64,000 bases of DNA from Patiria pectinifera. Lineage: Eukaryota > Echinodermata > Asteroidea > Valvatida > Asterinidae. Numbering within the stretch: position 1 is the stretch's first letter; each line of letters starts with the position of its first letter. The stretch is taken from the NCBI GenBank assembly GCA_029964075.1, contig CM057135.1, forward strand, positions 13,108,863 to 13,172,862, written 5' to 3'. This document shows positions 23,833-34,309 of the stretch, piece by piece. The notes beneath the pieces were generated by a model. It worked only from the letters and a program-made list of their open reading frames with translations, was not told where the DNA came from and did not search any database. The position numbers were made by a program, and so were the translations under genes.

Positions 23833-25690
23833 ATGATTCTAAGCAGTCCAGACATGAATTACTATGCTACAAATTATACCACATCAGAGTACCTCTTGTC
23901 GGACCAGTTTGTTGAAAAATACAAACTGACTAATTGTCGAAATACTTTTTCATGTTTTTACCAGAATGTTCGAAGCCTCGCTAAAAAAATTGCCCAAATG
24001 ATTGATTTCATAAATATTCTTAACTTCCAATTCCATGTAATTGGTTTTAGTGAAACATGGTTAAATGTTCAGAGTCCTGATATGCACATAAAAGATTACT
24101 CATGCGTTAAGAAAAATAGACAAAATAGGACAGGTTGCGGTGTTGCACTGTACGTGCACAATCCCCTCGACTTTTTTTCTCCGTAATGACCTAATACTGA
24201 ATTGTTCAGAATGTGACTCATTATTTATTGAAATCCCTTGCACTGAGGGTAAAAATATTATTGTTGGAATAGTTTACAAACCGCCTTGTTTTAAATACAA
24301 ATGAATTTTTTTATTTTTTTGACACTATCCTGGCAAACATAAACGAGGAAAATAAAATTGCCTTCATCATGGGCGATTTTAACATTGATTTGTTGAACTA
24401 CAATAGCCATAATCCAACTCAGAATTTTGTTAATTCTCTTTTAAGCAATTCATATTTACCGGTGATAGACAGACCAACTCGCATAACGTCAACAACTGCT
24501 ACCTTAATAGATAATATTATATCAAACAGTACTGGACGTACAGAAAGCGGCATCCTGTTCAATGACGTTTCTGACCACTTACCAATTTATCAGATATCTT
24601 CCTTTAATATTAGAGGAATTGATAAACAAAATGCAGGTCGATTATACAGACACATTACAGCAGATAGATTGGAAAGGTTCAAAACCAATTTAAACAACGC
24701 ATATTGGAATATCACTTGTACGGATGGATAATCCTAATCATATTTTTGATAATTTTCATTCGGACTTTTTAAAGATATTTCAAGATAACTTTCCCCTAAA
24801 GAAAACCAAGCCCTCTAAGAAACTCAAATTATGGATGACGGATGAAATCTTGAATTCAATTAATCATTAAAATAAAATATACAAAAAATATTTAAAAAAC
24901 CCAACTAGTAACTATTTTGACAGATACAAGATTTTCCCGTAACAAGTTAAATGCCATCATCAAGATAACCAAAGCAAAATTTTATAAAGATAAGTTTGAA
25001 AAAGTAAAAAGTAATGCTAAAAAAAACATGGTGTATAATTACCTCATTATTAAACAAAAAAAGTCATAAAAAGTACCCTTCTGAATTCAATATACGTGGA
25101 AACCATACAAATAACACCAAAGATATTTCAAATGCTTTTAATGACTACTTTACTCAAATAGGCCCTTCTCTCAATCGAAATCTTCCTCAAGCAAATGCTA
25201 GTTATGAGAATTACTTGACTGATCCTAACGAAAATTCCATTTTCTTTAATCCAATAACAAAAACAGAAATTCATGAAATTGTTTCCAATTTTAAAAACAA
25301 TAAGTCTCCTGGCTTGGATGGTGTCAAACCAGGGTTAATCAAATCTGTCATAACCAATATAGGTGATCCCCTGTGTCACATTTTTAATTTATTTCTATCT
25401 AAAGGGGTTTCCCAGATAAATTGAAAATTGCCAAAGTCACTCCTATATTTAAAAAAGAAAACCCCGCTGAGCTTGGTAACTATAGACCAATTTCGGTACT
25501 ATCATGTTTTTCCAAGATTCTTGAAAGACTTGTGTACAATAGGACAGTAGCATTTCTAGACAAATATAACATCATTTCTGATAACCAATATGGTTTTTGA
25601 TCTAATTTCTCCACTTCAATGGCACTTATTGACCTAGCAGATAAAGTAGTCCAAACGTTTGAGGAGAAACTTAAATTGTATCTTATGTAA
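23833..25690 (+). pseudogene. LINE ORF2 fragments: AP endonuclease and reverse transcriptase
   Basis: Endonuclease motifs appear in order: FYQNVRSLAKK, GFSETWLN and GCGVALYV (23833-24186), then MGDFNIDLL, a tract near IDRPTRITST, and SDHLPIYQ (24369-24600). RT follows with NNKSPGLDGVKPGLI (about 25300) and, in another frame, KVTPIFKK, NYRPISVLS and SDNQYGF before a stop. It ends at about 25690 in mid-RT. Several frameshifts and stops make it dead. The segment runs opposite to the 3' tail and the ORF1 of the same element. Confidence 0.85.
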
Positions 25691-25749
25691 TGTAATATAT
25701 TTTATATGTTATATGCCTCTGCCATATTTGGAATTGGAAGTTAAGAATA

Positions 25750-26180
25750 TTTATGAAATCAATCATTTGGTCAAATTTTTTAGCGAGGCTTCGAACATTC
25801 TGGTAAAAACATGAAAAAGTATTTCGACAATTAGTCAGTTTGTATTTTTCAACAAACTAGTCCGACAAGAGGTACTCTGATGTGGTATAATTTGTAGCAT
25901 AGTAATTCATGACTGGATCGGTATCACTTTTGCCAGCAAGTTTCTCATTACAAATAATTGGATTAAATTTTAGGTTTTTTAGTCGGTCGGCATCGATTTT
26001 AGTATTAGTTTTAAATTCAACAATTACCAAATCAAAGTCCTGAGATAAAAGATGATTAGGCTAAACGGTAATATTTGAGGAAAGCAGTTTTTACAAGTTC
26101 CACAAAAATCGTACCAGTCGTGCTTATCAATTGATTTATAACATATGCTGCATTTATGAGCTACGTTCGCCATTACATAT
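25750..26180 (-). pseudogene. LINE: zinc-finger-like ORF and inverted endonuclease start
   Basis: On the minus strand a Met near 26173 opens a Cys-rich segment (CSICYKSIDKHDWYDFCGTC), a PHD-like zinc motif seen at the start of some CR1/L2-clade proteins. Further along, 25915-25753 is the reverse complement of 23853-24016, the endonuclease start. This segment of about 165 bp therefore exists twice in opposite orientations. Confidence 0.7.
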
Positions 26181-26559
26181 TATGCAATAGGTTAGGTAAT
26201 GCATTTCTAGAGCCAACCGGGCAGTAAAGGGTACAATAAGTATGTAAATGCGTCCAGCCGTCTTTAGTAACAGGTCGTTTAGGCGAGGTGTGGAATTTGA
26301 ATTGTGTAGCCAGGGTGATTGTAAACAAGCCAAGAAGTAGGTATGCATGAAGCTTAGAAACATACAAACATCAAAAACACAACAAAATATGCACAAAAAG
26401 GGGAAAAACAATGAACTAATGTAAGATTTAGATGAGGAGTTGACGTGGACGGGGAAAAACCAACAAATTATACTGAAGACTAATACATGTATAAATTAAT
26501 TGGATGGCACAGGGTATTCAGGTTTTATTAGATTGTGATTAGGAGGCTGTGCCGGTATA

Positions 26560-26847
26560 CTTTCTACCCTGGATGTAGAGCTGGCCACTTCGGAATATGA
26601 CACGTTGACCAGCGTCATAGGCTCGTTTCATGACATCTCAGAGGGACCTTTTCTTGGCGACATCAGCAGCTGGTAGGTCTGGGAGGATGAAGATTCCCGT
26701 GCTGGCAAGCTTGGACTTGGATCCCATCAGGACAGTCTGGCGCTCATAGCGGTACAGAAATCTGGCAATGATGTGCCGGGGCTTGTCCGATGGTGATGTC
26801 GGTGCTCGACCGGTGCGATGTGCTGCCTCGATTTCTACGTCCGGCAT
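26560..26847 (-). pseudogene. LINE ORF1p-like C-terminal region
   Basis: The motif IEAAHRTGR, followed by PRHIIARFLYRYERQTVL and a Lys-rich segment ending in LPAADVAKK, matches the C-terminal part of LINE ORF1 nucleic-acid-chaperone proteins. No complete ORF1 is present; only this part is readable. Confidence 0.65.
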
Positions 26848-28383
26848 GCCGAACCTCTCGGTTAGAAGTTAGAGCGATTTGAAAAATGCACATTTAATAT
26901 GATGTCACGTGACACATGATGACGTCATCGTTACGAAAATCATCAGGACCATCTTTGGCTGCTGGTCTAAGTGTCTGCCAAGTGTAAAGTCAATCAGACA
27001 TACAAGTGTATGAAAGTGCCACAGTGTGTGGTTTGAAGAAACACGTGTACATGTACAAAACCTTTGTTGAAAATGCATCTTTGATGTGATGTAACTTGAC
27101 ACCTGATGACTGTACGATCACGAATTTCTTCTAGGAGCATCTGTTGGTGGTGATTTTAGTTTGTACCAAGTCTGAAGTTGATCAGATTTACGAAAGTGCC
27201 CAAAGTGGAGTGTTTTAAAACGTGTACAAAACATATGGGGGAAAATGCTTCTTTAATGTAAAGTAACTTGACACCTGATGACGTCACGATCACGAATTTC
27301 TTCTAGGAGCATCTGTTGGTGGTGATTTTATTATGTACCAAGTCTGAAGTTGATACGATTTACGAAAGTGCCCAAAGTGGAGTGTTTTAAAACGTGAACA
27401 AAACCCCATTTTTTATGACGTCATGATGACGGCACACATTTTTGAAATTTTCAGTATCTATCTACGACCTAACAAACCTTTTGCAAAAAATAATTTCGAA
27501 TTTACCACGTTCCATGGATGAAATATGAGTAAAAGGTCCAAAAATTGAATAATTCATATAAAATCACATGCTGACGTCATCGTGACGTCCCGGCAATTTT
27601 TGTCAATAACACTTCCTGGAATATCTGCATACCGACATTGAACCCAATCGGACATCAGGTTCTCTGATGACGTCATGATTCGGCATACATCTTCATTGTA
27701 TAAGTGTGTGCCAGGTTTGAAGTCGATCGGACCTTATTTTGTATAATTTTTGCAAAATTTGAAGAAAATATTAAAATTTGAAAAAGTCATAAAAAATCAG
27801 ACGATGACGTCATGATGACGTCACTTCAGATTTTGAATGCTTTTATCTATACCTGCCTACCCACTAAGTTTCATAATGATCGGACATACCCTTATATGTG
27901 AATAAAAAAAATCACGTTTTTGATGATGTCATGATGACGTCACACATTTTACGAAATTTTGTGCATCTATGTAAGACCTAAGGAACCTTTTACAAAAAGA
28001 AATTTTAATTTACCACATTCCGTTTATGAGATATGAGTAAAAGGTCCAAAAATTGAATAATTTATATAAAATCACGCGATGACGTCATCATGACGTCACT
28101 GCAATTTTCGTCTATTACACGTCCCGGAATACTTGCATACCAAGTTTGAACCAAATCGAACTTCCGGTTCTGTAGATATAGGGCCTTAAATTATGCTCTT
28201 TTAGGATGACGTCACGTGACACGTGATGACGTCATGATGACGTCATGATTCTGCATTCATCTTCAGATGGTGGTCCAAGTGTGTGCCAGGTTTAAAGTCG
28301 ATAGGATTTGAAAAAAGTCCAAAAGTGCCTTGTAGAACGAAAACACTTATCTTATGAGAAAAAAACGTGGAAGAAAAAAAAGA

Positions 28384-28430
28384 GAGAAATTGTGGTTGTG
28401 AACAACCACAGAGCTGTTCCCAATATTGAT
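28384..28430 (-). repeat. HINE-like end with GTGGTTGTGAACAACCAC hairpin
   Basis: A fourth end type: AGAAATT, the perfect palindrome GTGGTTGTGAACAACCAC, then AGAGCTGTTCCC. It has the same layout as the type-1 end with a different hairpin sequence. CTCT stands where CTAG is expected. Confidence 0.6.
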
Positions 28431-29844
28431 TATCTGTTGGACCCACAGACATATAAGTAGAGATCTATGTCTGTTTGCAACAGAAGATAGGGCTTTTCCG
28501 CATTATGATTTGTTTTTATCAATAATACGTCCCTGACTATGCATGAACATAACATCTGTCAAAGTTAGCCGGAAATCGGCTAAAACGGTCACTGTGGACA
28601 GGATTTGACCTCAGGAACACGTGCGCTGCGCGCGGGCTGACTGACTACGATACGTACAACGTACGTGCATGTACATGTACATTGTGGACGTCCTTCTTCA
28701 TGTTTTAAAGCAGAGTTATTGTCAACCTGAAGTTTTAAGCGTGCGCAGGGCATGTCCAAGTTTGCTTATTGCCTCGAAGCTTTGAAATGTTTTAGACCTA
28801 CCCTTAAATAGACAATTAACGTAAAAACTAATACAAAAACTGCCATGGTTGATTTTTCAGGAATTTTCTAAGGAAAAACAGTCTTTTCATTATAACTTCC
28901 GGTCTGATAATGTCATGCACCTTAAACTTCGCACACGTCTTAAGTGGGTCAAGGTCATCATATACACCAATATTTAGGCGATTCCGACAAACTTCGCCAC
29001 AGACATCTATTCAAAATACATTTTTAAAATTTTCAACCTGTCGCTAGAGGGCGCTCGAAGATTGCATGACGTCATCGGTAGATGATTTAAAGAATACTAT
29101 CAGCCAAGAGACTAACACCGTTAAAAGCAAGTTCATATGTATTACCACTTTCAAATAATATGCCACTTCCGGTTTGGGCCTTTTTCGACCGGAAGCAAGG
29201 GTCACGTGATTTTACGCACACTGAATGAAATAAAGACCTTAACCTACTCTACCACTTGCCGGCAACAGAATGCTGGGGACGCGTACGGTTGATTTCTTAT
29301 GCGTTTTTAAATATTAAAATTGTCACAATTTAATTGCCTATAAATAAACACCGGATGACGTCATCATGATGTCATCATTACACAATGTTGTTTGAATAAG
29401 AGTCTTTGCTTGGACAAAGATTGGTGTAAATGAATTACTGGCAAAGAGTCGAAAATGCCCTCTGAAAATTGACTTTTTTTTTAAATCTCTGTGTACAAAG
29501 TCTATGGGAAAAATTAAATATTCAAAATTCTATAATAAATCACGTGATGACGTCAGCATGACGAAAAGTTTCGGCGCACATCTTCAGATGGTTGTCTAAG
29601 TGTGTGCCAGGTTTGAAGTCGATCAGATTTGAAAAAAAGCCAAAAGTGACTTGTAGAACGAAAACACGTGTTATCCTATGAGAAAAAAAGTCTGAAAAAT
29701 AAAAGAGAAAAAAAAATAACAGAAACAAGAGCTGTACACCGAAACAGCTAAAAGAAAAAAAAAGAAAAAAAAAATCTTAACGAAAACAAGAGCTGTTTCG
29801 GTGTGTACACCGAAACAGCTAATTAGCAAAAATGGACGTAACAT

Positions 29845-30330
29845 CGGAAGAAGCTACGCGACGAATCTCACAGCGAAGAGGGTCGACGAGAATTAAACAA
29901 AAAATTGAGAGACTTGAAAGTTGAAAGAGACGCCAGATTAGAAGCCGCAAGCACCAACGCAGAAGGGCTCCGAAGTCAGATCGCTAGAATCAAAGAAACG
30001 ATTAATAGAATATTAGACGACGCCACGACTCTGGCAGAAAAGATTAGAATTCTGTTTAGAGAACAAGGTGTGACCCATAGTGAGTTTTTTAGCCGCTTTT
30101 AGTTTAGCCATCAGCACGATAGTGAGTAGCATCGTCGCTAGCGTGAGAGGTGCGGGTGCCCCAACCGCGCCATCGCCAACACCTGCACCAACACCGAATC
30201 CACCAAAAGGTGGTATCAAAGAGTGGATTTCAAAACAATCGCTAATTTTGCATCTGCTCTTAAAAAACTCGGAGTGAGCGCGTTGGGTGCTCTGCCGTAC
30301 TTGTTTGCTTACTTGCAAAAACGATGGTAA
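29845..30330 (+). pseudogene. virus-like element gene C: coiled-coil, hydrophobic, Ala/Pro-rich protein
   Basis: Right after the insertion edge the frame reads GRRELNKKLRDLKVERDA, then a long amphipathic coiled coil with RSQIARIKETINRILDD and ending LAEKIRILFREQGV. A frameshift near 30075 leads into a hydrophobic helix (FLAAFSLAISTIVSSIVASV) and a Pro-rich linker (APTAPSPTPAPTPNPP). A second frameshift near 30240 leads into LKKLGVSALGALPYLFAY and the stop at 30328-30330. I recall this order from uncharacterised proteins that accompany protein-primed polymerases in many invertebrates. The role is unknown; a virion or membrane-associated protein is a guess. The 5' end is missing, presumably lost with the insertion. 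Confidence 0.6.
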
Positions 30331-30343
30331 TTATAGGCTTAAA

Positions 30344-30386
30344 AAAAATAAGCCTTACCAACTTTGTGCTGGTAAGGCTTATTTTT
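30344..30386. terminator. perfect 17-bp hairpin between convergent viral genes
   Basis: Arms AAAAATAAGCCTTACCA (30344-30360) and TGGTAAGGCTTATTTTT (30370-30386) are exact inverse complements around a 9-nt loop. The hairpin sits in the 80-bp gap between the stop of gene C (+) and the stop of gene D (-). Each strand ends in a T-run, so it could serve both directions. Hairpins that mark transcript 3' ends are established for some large DNA viruses; applying this here is inference. Confidence 0.75.
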
Positions 30387-30410
30387 GTGTGTGTGAGATT
30401 AGAGTGTGAC

Positions 30411-31808
30411 TTATCGCGTTGCCTCGTAAGCCAAAATAGCCACACCAATGATAGCCAATATTCCTACCGTCAACGATAATTTTTCGTCTTGGTGAGTTTG
30501 TAGTTTCTTGGGCTCTTGGGTTAAAACTGTAGGTGAGGGTACTGGTGCTGGTGTTGGTGCTGGTGCTACAACATCGTTCGTCATAGGCTCTGGGGGTGTT
30601 GGTGGCGCGACGTCATCGGCGTCATCAAAAGAGTCGTCCGGTTGAGGTTGTGAGTTTAAATCTTGCACCAAACCAGTTTTCATAATCTGGGTAGCGATTT
30701 GAAGATTGTTGTTATAGCCGTCGTGCGTTCCAACCCTCCAGTTCATATCGGATGGAATTAAATACAACCCCGGTTTCACGACAAAATTTAAAGGCGTTCT
30801 GGCATACTGCAAAGAGTCTTGAAATTGATTGATACTCGTTTCCATGTCGTCTACTGCATTGATGATATCTTCAACGATGACGTTAAATTGTCTCTGGGCA
30901 TCTAATCCGGTGCCCGGTGATAATACGCTAGTTTTTGTTTGAGCCTGCGCACCGAGTAAACGTACACATAAGATCTGATCGATTCGTTGATCTTTATGAT
31001 TCCCGCGGGGGTAAACGAACTTTTGTCGGGTATAAAATCTAACCAAGCCTTTTGTACCGATTCATTTTGTTCGATGTAAATAACCGTCCAAGGAACGTAA
31101 AAGCTTCCACTCTTTTTAGGACTATCTAGACCGTGGTAGCCGCCGTAAATAACGTTGGGTTTGTCGGGTAATGCTCTTTCGTATTCGCCAACCGCCACAA
31201 ACTTGCCCTTATTAAAGATATACGAGGTACCCAAACCGTTAGATTTTGTGTCTCTCGTCTGTTTAAAACACTTGTTTTGATGTATGCCAAACAACAAACA
31301 GGTATCGGTAAAAGCTCTGTGATTATAACTGTTGTCTAGAGCGTTAAGTGCGTCATCTCCCGGTAAAGGAGCGGCAAAGTCGTACAGGATCTTTCTAACC
31401 GTATAATATAAATGAAAGTTAAAAATGGCCCAAACGTAACGGTTGCCCTCGTTTAAAAGATCGAATCCAATACCGCACCACGTAGTAACGCAGTAGATCG
31501 CAAAATTTAACTGATTTTGATAAAACGACATGGGGTGTGATTTCCAACGATCTACATCCTCGTCCGTCTCAACGTGAGGCAATTTAAAGTCCGAGGTTAA
31601 GTCGGGAAACGAGCTTAAAAACCCGTATTATTATGGTATTATTAACTATGACCTCCAGTTCACTGGGTTTAGTGCTGTTTAAAAACTTTGCTTGGGGTGC
31701 AGCTTGATGCTTTAGCTCGTTTGCCTTGGCTACATTTTGATTTACTTGTCTCGTTACCTGATCAGCTATCGATTGTATCTGCTTTTTTAACGACTTAAAA
31801 TCACTCAT
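30411..31808 (-). pseudogene. virus-like element gene D: conserved protein with C-terminal membrane anchor
   Basis: Three overlapping frames (31808-31584, 31582-30902, 31046-30411) form one broken gene of about 460 codons. The frameshifts lie near 31600 and near 31000. The N-terminus is helical and Gln-rich. The signature HPMSFYQNQLNFAIYCVTT follows, then GIGFDLL, NKCFKQTRD and WTVIYIEQN. The last third has LGAQAQTKTS, GYNNNLQIATQ, a Pro-rich linker (PAPTPAPVPSPT) and a C-terminal hydrophobic segment LSLTVGILAIIGVAILAY ending in a few basic residues. I recall this as a widespread uncharacterised family beside virus-type polymerases; a structural or envelope-type protein is plausible but unproven. 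It is divergent from gene E with 41 AT-rich bases between the starts. Confidence 0.65.
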
Positions 31809-31821
31809 TATTTTAGTTTCA

Positions 31822-31838
31822 GTTTTAATATAAAAAGA
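31822..31838 (-). promoter_or_regulatory. 17-nt AT-rich promoter element upstream of gene D
   Basis: On the minus strand this is TCTTTTTATATTAAAAC, 13 nt before the gene D start at 31808. Exactly the same 17 nt occur 10 nt before the gene F start (32945-32961). A looser relative (TTTTTTATGATTAAAAAC) lies upstream of the TFIIB-like gene near 49080-49097. Confidence 0.6.
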
Positions 31839-31849
31839 CTTTAAAATAA

Positions 31850-32936
31850 ATGCATTCGTTTCACTTGTTTCAAAATGAGCAGACGTTTAAATTAGAAGAC
31901 GTTGTAGATAATCTAAACGGTAAAAAATCTGTACGCGTAAAAAGGGTGGTGTTTAACCCCAGATATTTTAATATTTCCAGCGCCACGGAGATTGATTGGT
32001 ATACGCATATAGATGGGAGACCCGCTGAAAGAGAACCTCTTATTGGAGTGCATGGGTATAGTTTAGACCCCGACGCACTAATAAGAAAAGATAGAGATTT
32101 TATCGAATCGTTGATAGGTGATTTGCCCAACGACTTTTTATTTAACGACGAAAATACATTCAATAGAGTTATAAACGATCTTATAGAAGCATATGAAGAA
32201 GAGAGACTAGACTCTGCTTTAGAATTACTCAAAAAAGAAGAAAAACAACTATCTATAAAACAAGCACTTTTAGTCGATAAATTGCAAATAAGACCAATTA
32301 CAGACGCACAACGCAATACGCTTAAGTTTTTGGCAAACATCTTATATGACAGATGGGGGCACATCAGTGAAGGTAAAAGGATAGCGCTAGAATATATCCA
32401 AGGTACAATAAGCAAACCTAGAGCGAGAGAAATTAGACAAGCTGGGGTGACAATACGGGGAAGTCTTATCGTGTCGGGTGATAATTTAGATTTTATTTCT
32501 CCGAGTCTTTTAGCGCCGTTACCAGCTGGAGTCACCGGTTCGGTCACCATACCACCGGGGTTGTACGACGTCGATTGGTTCGATTTCATTTTAAATTATA
32601 TACCCGGGGTAAGTTTTCGAATATTTAGAGAAACTAAAAAGGTGACGTTGGTGGTAACCGACGTAAATCTCAAATTGCGTTTAAACAGAGAAGTTTCTCG
32701 ATTACTTATTTTACCCAAAGGAAGACTGATACCCAAAGTGGTGTACACGGGGTCTTACAACCGTCAAAAAATCGTACCCGTGGTTACGCGCGAATCCGAG
32801 CCTGATATAGTCGAGGGTTTCAAAAAAACTTAAACACGGTATAATCGACAAACTGACATTTTCAATCATAGGTGAAAAAGGACAGATCATCAACAACAAG
32901 GGTGTGAGTATAATGATAGAGTTGGAGATCTTTTAA
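31850..32936 (+). pseudogene. virus-like element gene E: putative capsid/penton-like protein
   Basis: One open frame runs from the ATG at 31850 to 32833 (327 aa). A shift in the A7 run at 32822-32828 then moves the C-terminal ~35 codons (ending at the TAA at 32934) into another frame. Landmarks: RVVFNPRYFNISSATEIDW near the N-terminus, a charged helical insert (residues ~85-150), SGSLIV-like beta-rich segments, SVTIPPGLYDVDWFDFIL, then TKKVTLVVTDVNLKLRLN. The out-of-frame tail has IIGEKGQIINNKGVSIMIEL. Beta-rich repeats with a closing strand of this type suggest a jelly-roll virion protein; I recall relatives in the same invertebrate element family. It has not been verified by structure prediction. 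Apart from the A-run shift the gene looks well preserved. Confidence 0.6.
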
Positions 32937-32944
32937 TTTTAAAA

Positions 32945-32961
32945 TCTTTTTATATTAAAAC
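32945..32961 (+). promoter_or_regulatory. 17-nt AT-rich promoter element upstream of gene F
   Basis: TCTTTTTATATTAAAAC is identical to the element before gene D and lies 10 nt before the ATG at 32972. The spacing and orientation relative to the start codon match in both cases, which supports a shared viral promoter. Confidence 0.6.
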
Positions 32962-32971
32962 ATAAGTAATA

Positions 32972-33255
32972 ATGTATTATACCCCGATATTTCTGGAGAT
33001 GTACTCCGATTAAATAGTAACGAAGAAACAAAAGTGTACAGACTTAAAAAGATTGAAGAGATTCGATCTTTAATCTTGAAAGAGAGAGACCACCGAGAGC
33101 GTACTTATAAAAAAATAAAGAGAGTGATCGACACTATTAATTACGTAGAGCTAGGATTAGAAGGATTGGGGGCTATAGCGGGGGCTGTCAGTATCCCCGC
33201 TCTCTTGGGTGTTATATCAGCCCCCGTTGGATTGGTGCTAGAAGGAACGTTTATA
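32972..33255 (+). pseudogene. virus-like element gene F, 5' part (split by EnSpm element 2)
   Basis: The ATG at 32972 is followed by a one-base shift near 32983-32990 into the frame that reads SGDVLRLNSNEE, then KIEEIRSLILKERDHRE (a charged helix) and the hydrophobic stretch LEGLGAIAGAVSIPALLGVI ending APVGLVLEG. The sequence then passes into TGGGTCAAAATTTTGACC repeats of the second EnSpm element. The missing second half is at 48.25-48.63 kb. The family, recalled from invertebrate genomes, has a helical N-terminus, one or two membrane-like segments, then a Lys-rich helical tail. The function is unknown. Confidence 0.65.
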
Positions 33256-33257
33256 CA

Positions 33258-34020
33258 CTCCAAAAACTCCTGGGTCAAAATTTTGACCAATTCTGTAGGT
33301 CAGATTTCATTGACCCGTGTTGTGTCATTATGACCCTATAAATGGTCAGTCACTGTGAAAATAACTGACCATTTACGTGTCAAAATTAGTTTACTCTATT
33401 ATGGATCATTTTTAACCCTTACGTCTTGGTCATTATTTACTGTGACCCGTTTTGCGTCAAATTGACCATTACAATGTGTCATTTTAACCCATCTGTGTCA
33501 AATATTGCTAACCCATTTATATGTCATTTTAATCCATACCCAGGTCAAATATTGCCAACCCATTTATATGTCATTTTAACCCAATCTGGGTCAAGTATTG
33601 CCAACATATTTTGTATGTCATTTTAATCCATAGCCGGGTCACATATTGCCAACCAACTTATATGTCATTGTAACCAATCTCGGTCAAATATTGTGAACGC
33701 ATTAATCATACTATTTTTGTGTCATTTCAACCCACACTTCTGGGTCGTATTTGGCCCTGGAATAAAGTGTCAATAATATGATATGACCATTTAAATGGTC
33801 ATCTTATACTAGACTATAGACATTCCCGGATCCGGCAAATATTGTGAGCGCTTTGATACGGCTCTGTATTTTCATTGACCCTTTTTTGTGACTTTGAGCC
33901 TGATAAAATCTAGTTCACTGTAAAAATTGTTGACCAATTCCATGCATCCGTGTCGGGTGATTGCTGTGTAATTTTAAGCCATATATTTCAGGGACATAAT
34001 TTCGTGTGACCCATTTTTGG
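33258..34020. repeat. left subterminal repeats of EnSpm element 2
   Basis: Repeats of about 45 bp have the pattern ACCCATTTATATGTCATTTTAA followed by TCTGGGTCAAATATTGCCA. They are clearest between 33470 and 33700, with looser TGACCCRT and TGGTCA words on either side. Two internal CACTGTGAAAATAACTGACC/CACTGTAAAAATTGTTGACC strings (33351, 33918) look like terminus-derived units. Confidence 0.85.
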
Positions 34021-34309
34021 GTTAATGCGCCCATCATTGTGCATATTCTGTAATAATGTACGTGAGGAATAGGAGAAAAAAACGCAGTGTGTTGGCATGG
34101 TATTTGCTTTTGCCTTTTTTGGCTAGGCATCGATCCCGCAACAACGATTCGTGGGATGATTGACTTCTTAAAAAAAAATGACCATTTTGGAGTTGAAAAT
34201 ACTTGCAGAAAAGTTCCTTTGGCTTAACGCCAATTTTTTTGGCGCCCCTCATTTTGATTTGCCAGGAATTTATGCAAATAAGGAGTCGCAACTACTTTCA
34301 ACCAATGAA

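Larger units (their letters stand above)
23633..26870 (-). mobile_element. CR1/L2-like LINE with an internal inversion
   Basis: The 3' end faces left. On the minus strand the sequence ends GAGGAAATAAATGTGATTTG followed by further GATTT repeats (plus 23633-23660), a microsatellite tail typical of CR1/L2 elements. The 5' side on the minus strand has an ORF1-like coding region (26.85-26.55 kb) and a zinc-finger-like ORF start (to 25.75 kb). The middle (23.83-25.69 kb) carries endonuclease and RT sequence in the opposite orientation. The element interrupts a HINE-like unit whose intact copy at about 16078 reads CTTCAGAAGTTATAGCG. The flanks here are CTTCAGAA and AGAAGTTAGAGCG, so a short target duplication around AGAA is likely. 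Confidence 0.75.
15793..29820 (-). mobile_element. 14-kb nest of Helitron2/HINE-like units inserted in the virus-like element
   Basis: The left edge is CTAG (15793-15796), a 4-nt spacer, the hairpin GTGTTTGTGGACAAACAC (15801-15818) and AGCTGTTTCGG (15819-15829). The right edge is CCGAAACAGCT ending at 29820, the inverse of that last word. Read on the minus strand this gives a 5' short inverted repeat, body, 3' inverted repeat, hairpin and CTAG, inserted between T residues. That is the layout described for Helitron2/Helentron and HINE elements. Virus-like genes flank both sides. Inside are at least three end types, internal duplications of 1 kb or more, over thirty TGACGTCA-type words, and a LINE. 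No Rep/helicase gene is present, so all units are non-autonomous. Confidence 0.65.

Noticed and set aside
24300..24320. Independent gene at the AT-rich break in the LINE endonuclease
   Set aside because: It is a frameshifted part of the endonuclease domain between 24186 and 24369.
15793..29820. CRISPR-like array suggested by recurring short palindromes
   Set aside because: The repeats are spaced irregularly, the units between them are near-identical rather than unique spacers, and the context is eukaryotic mobile DNA. Hairpin+CTAG ends fit Helitron-like elements better.
31870..32589. Long minus-strand ORF of 239 aa
   Set aside because: It is the antisense shadow of gene E. It is Ser/Leu-rich without motifs, while the plus frame has coherent domains.
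33351..33370. CACTGTGAAAATAACTGACC as the true left terminus of EnSpm element 2
   Set aside because: Subterminal repeats of the same kind extend about 90 bp further left up to the viral coding sequence, so this is more likely an internal repeat unit.
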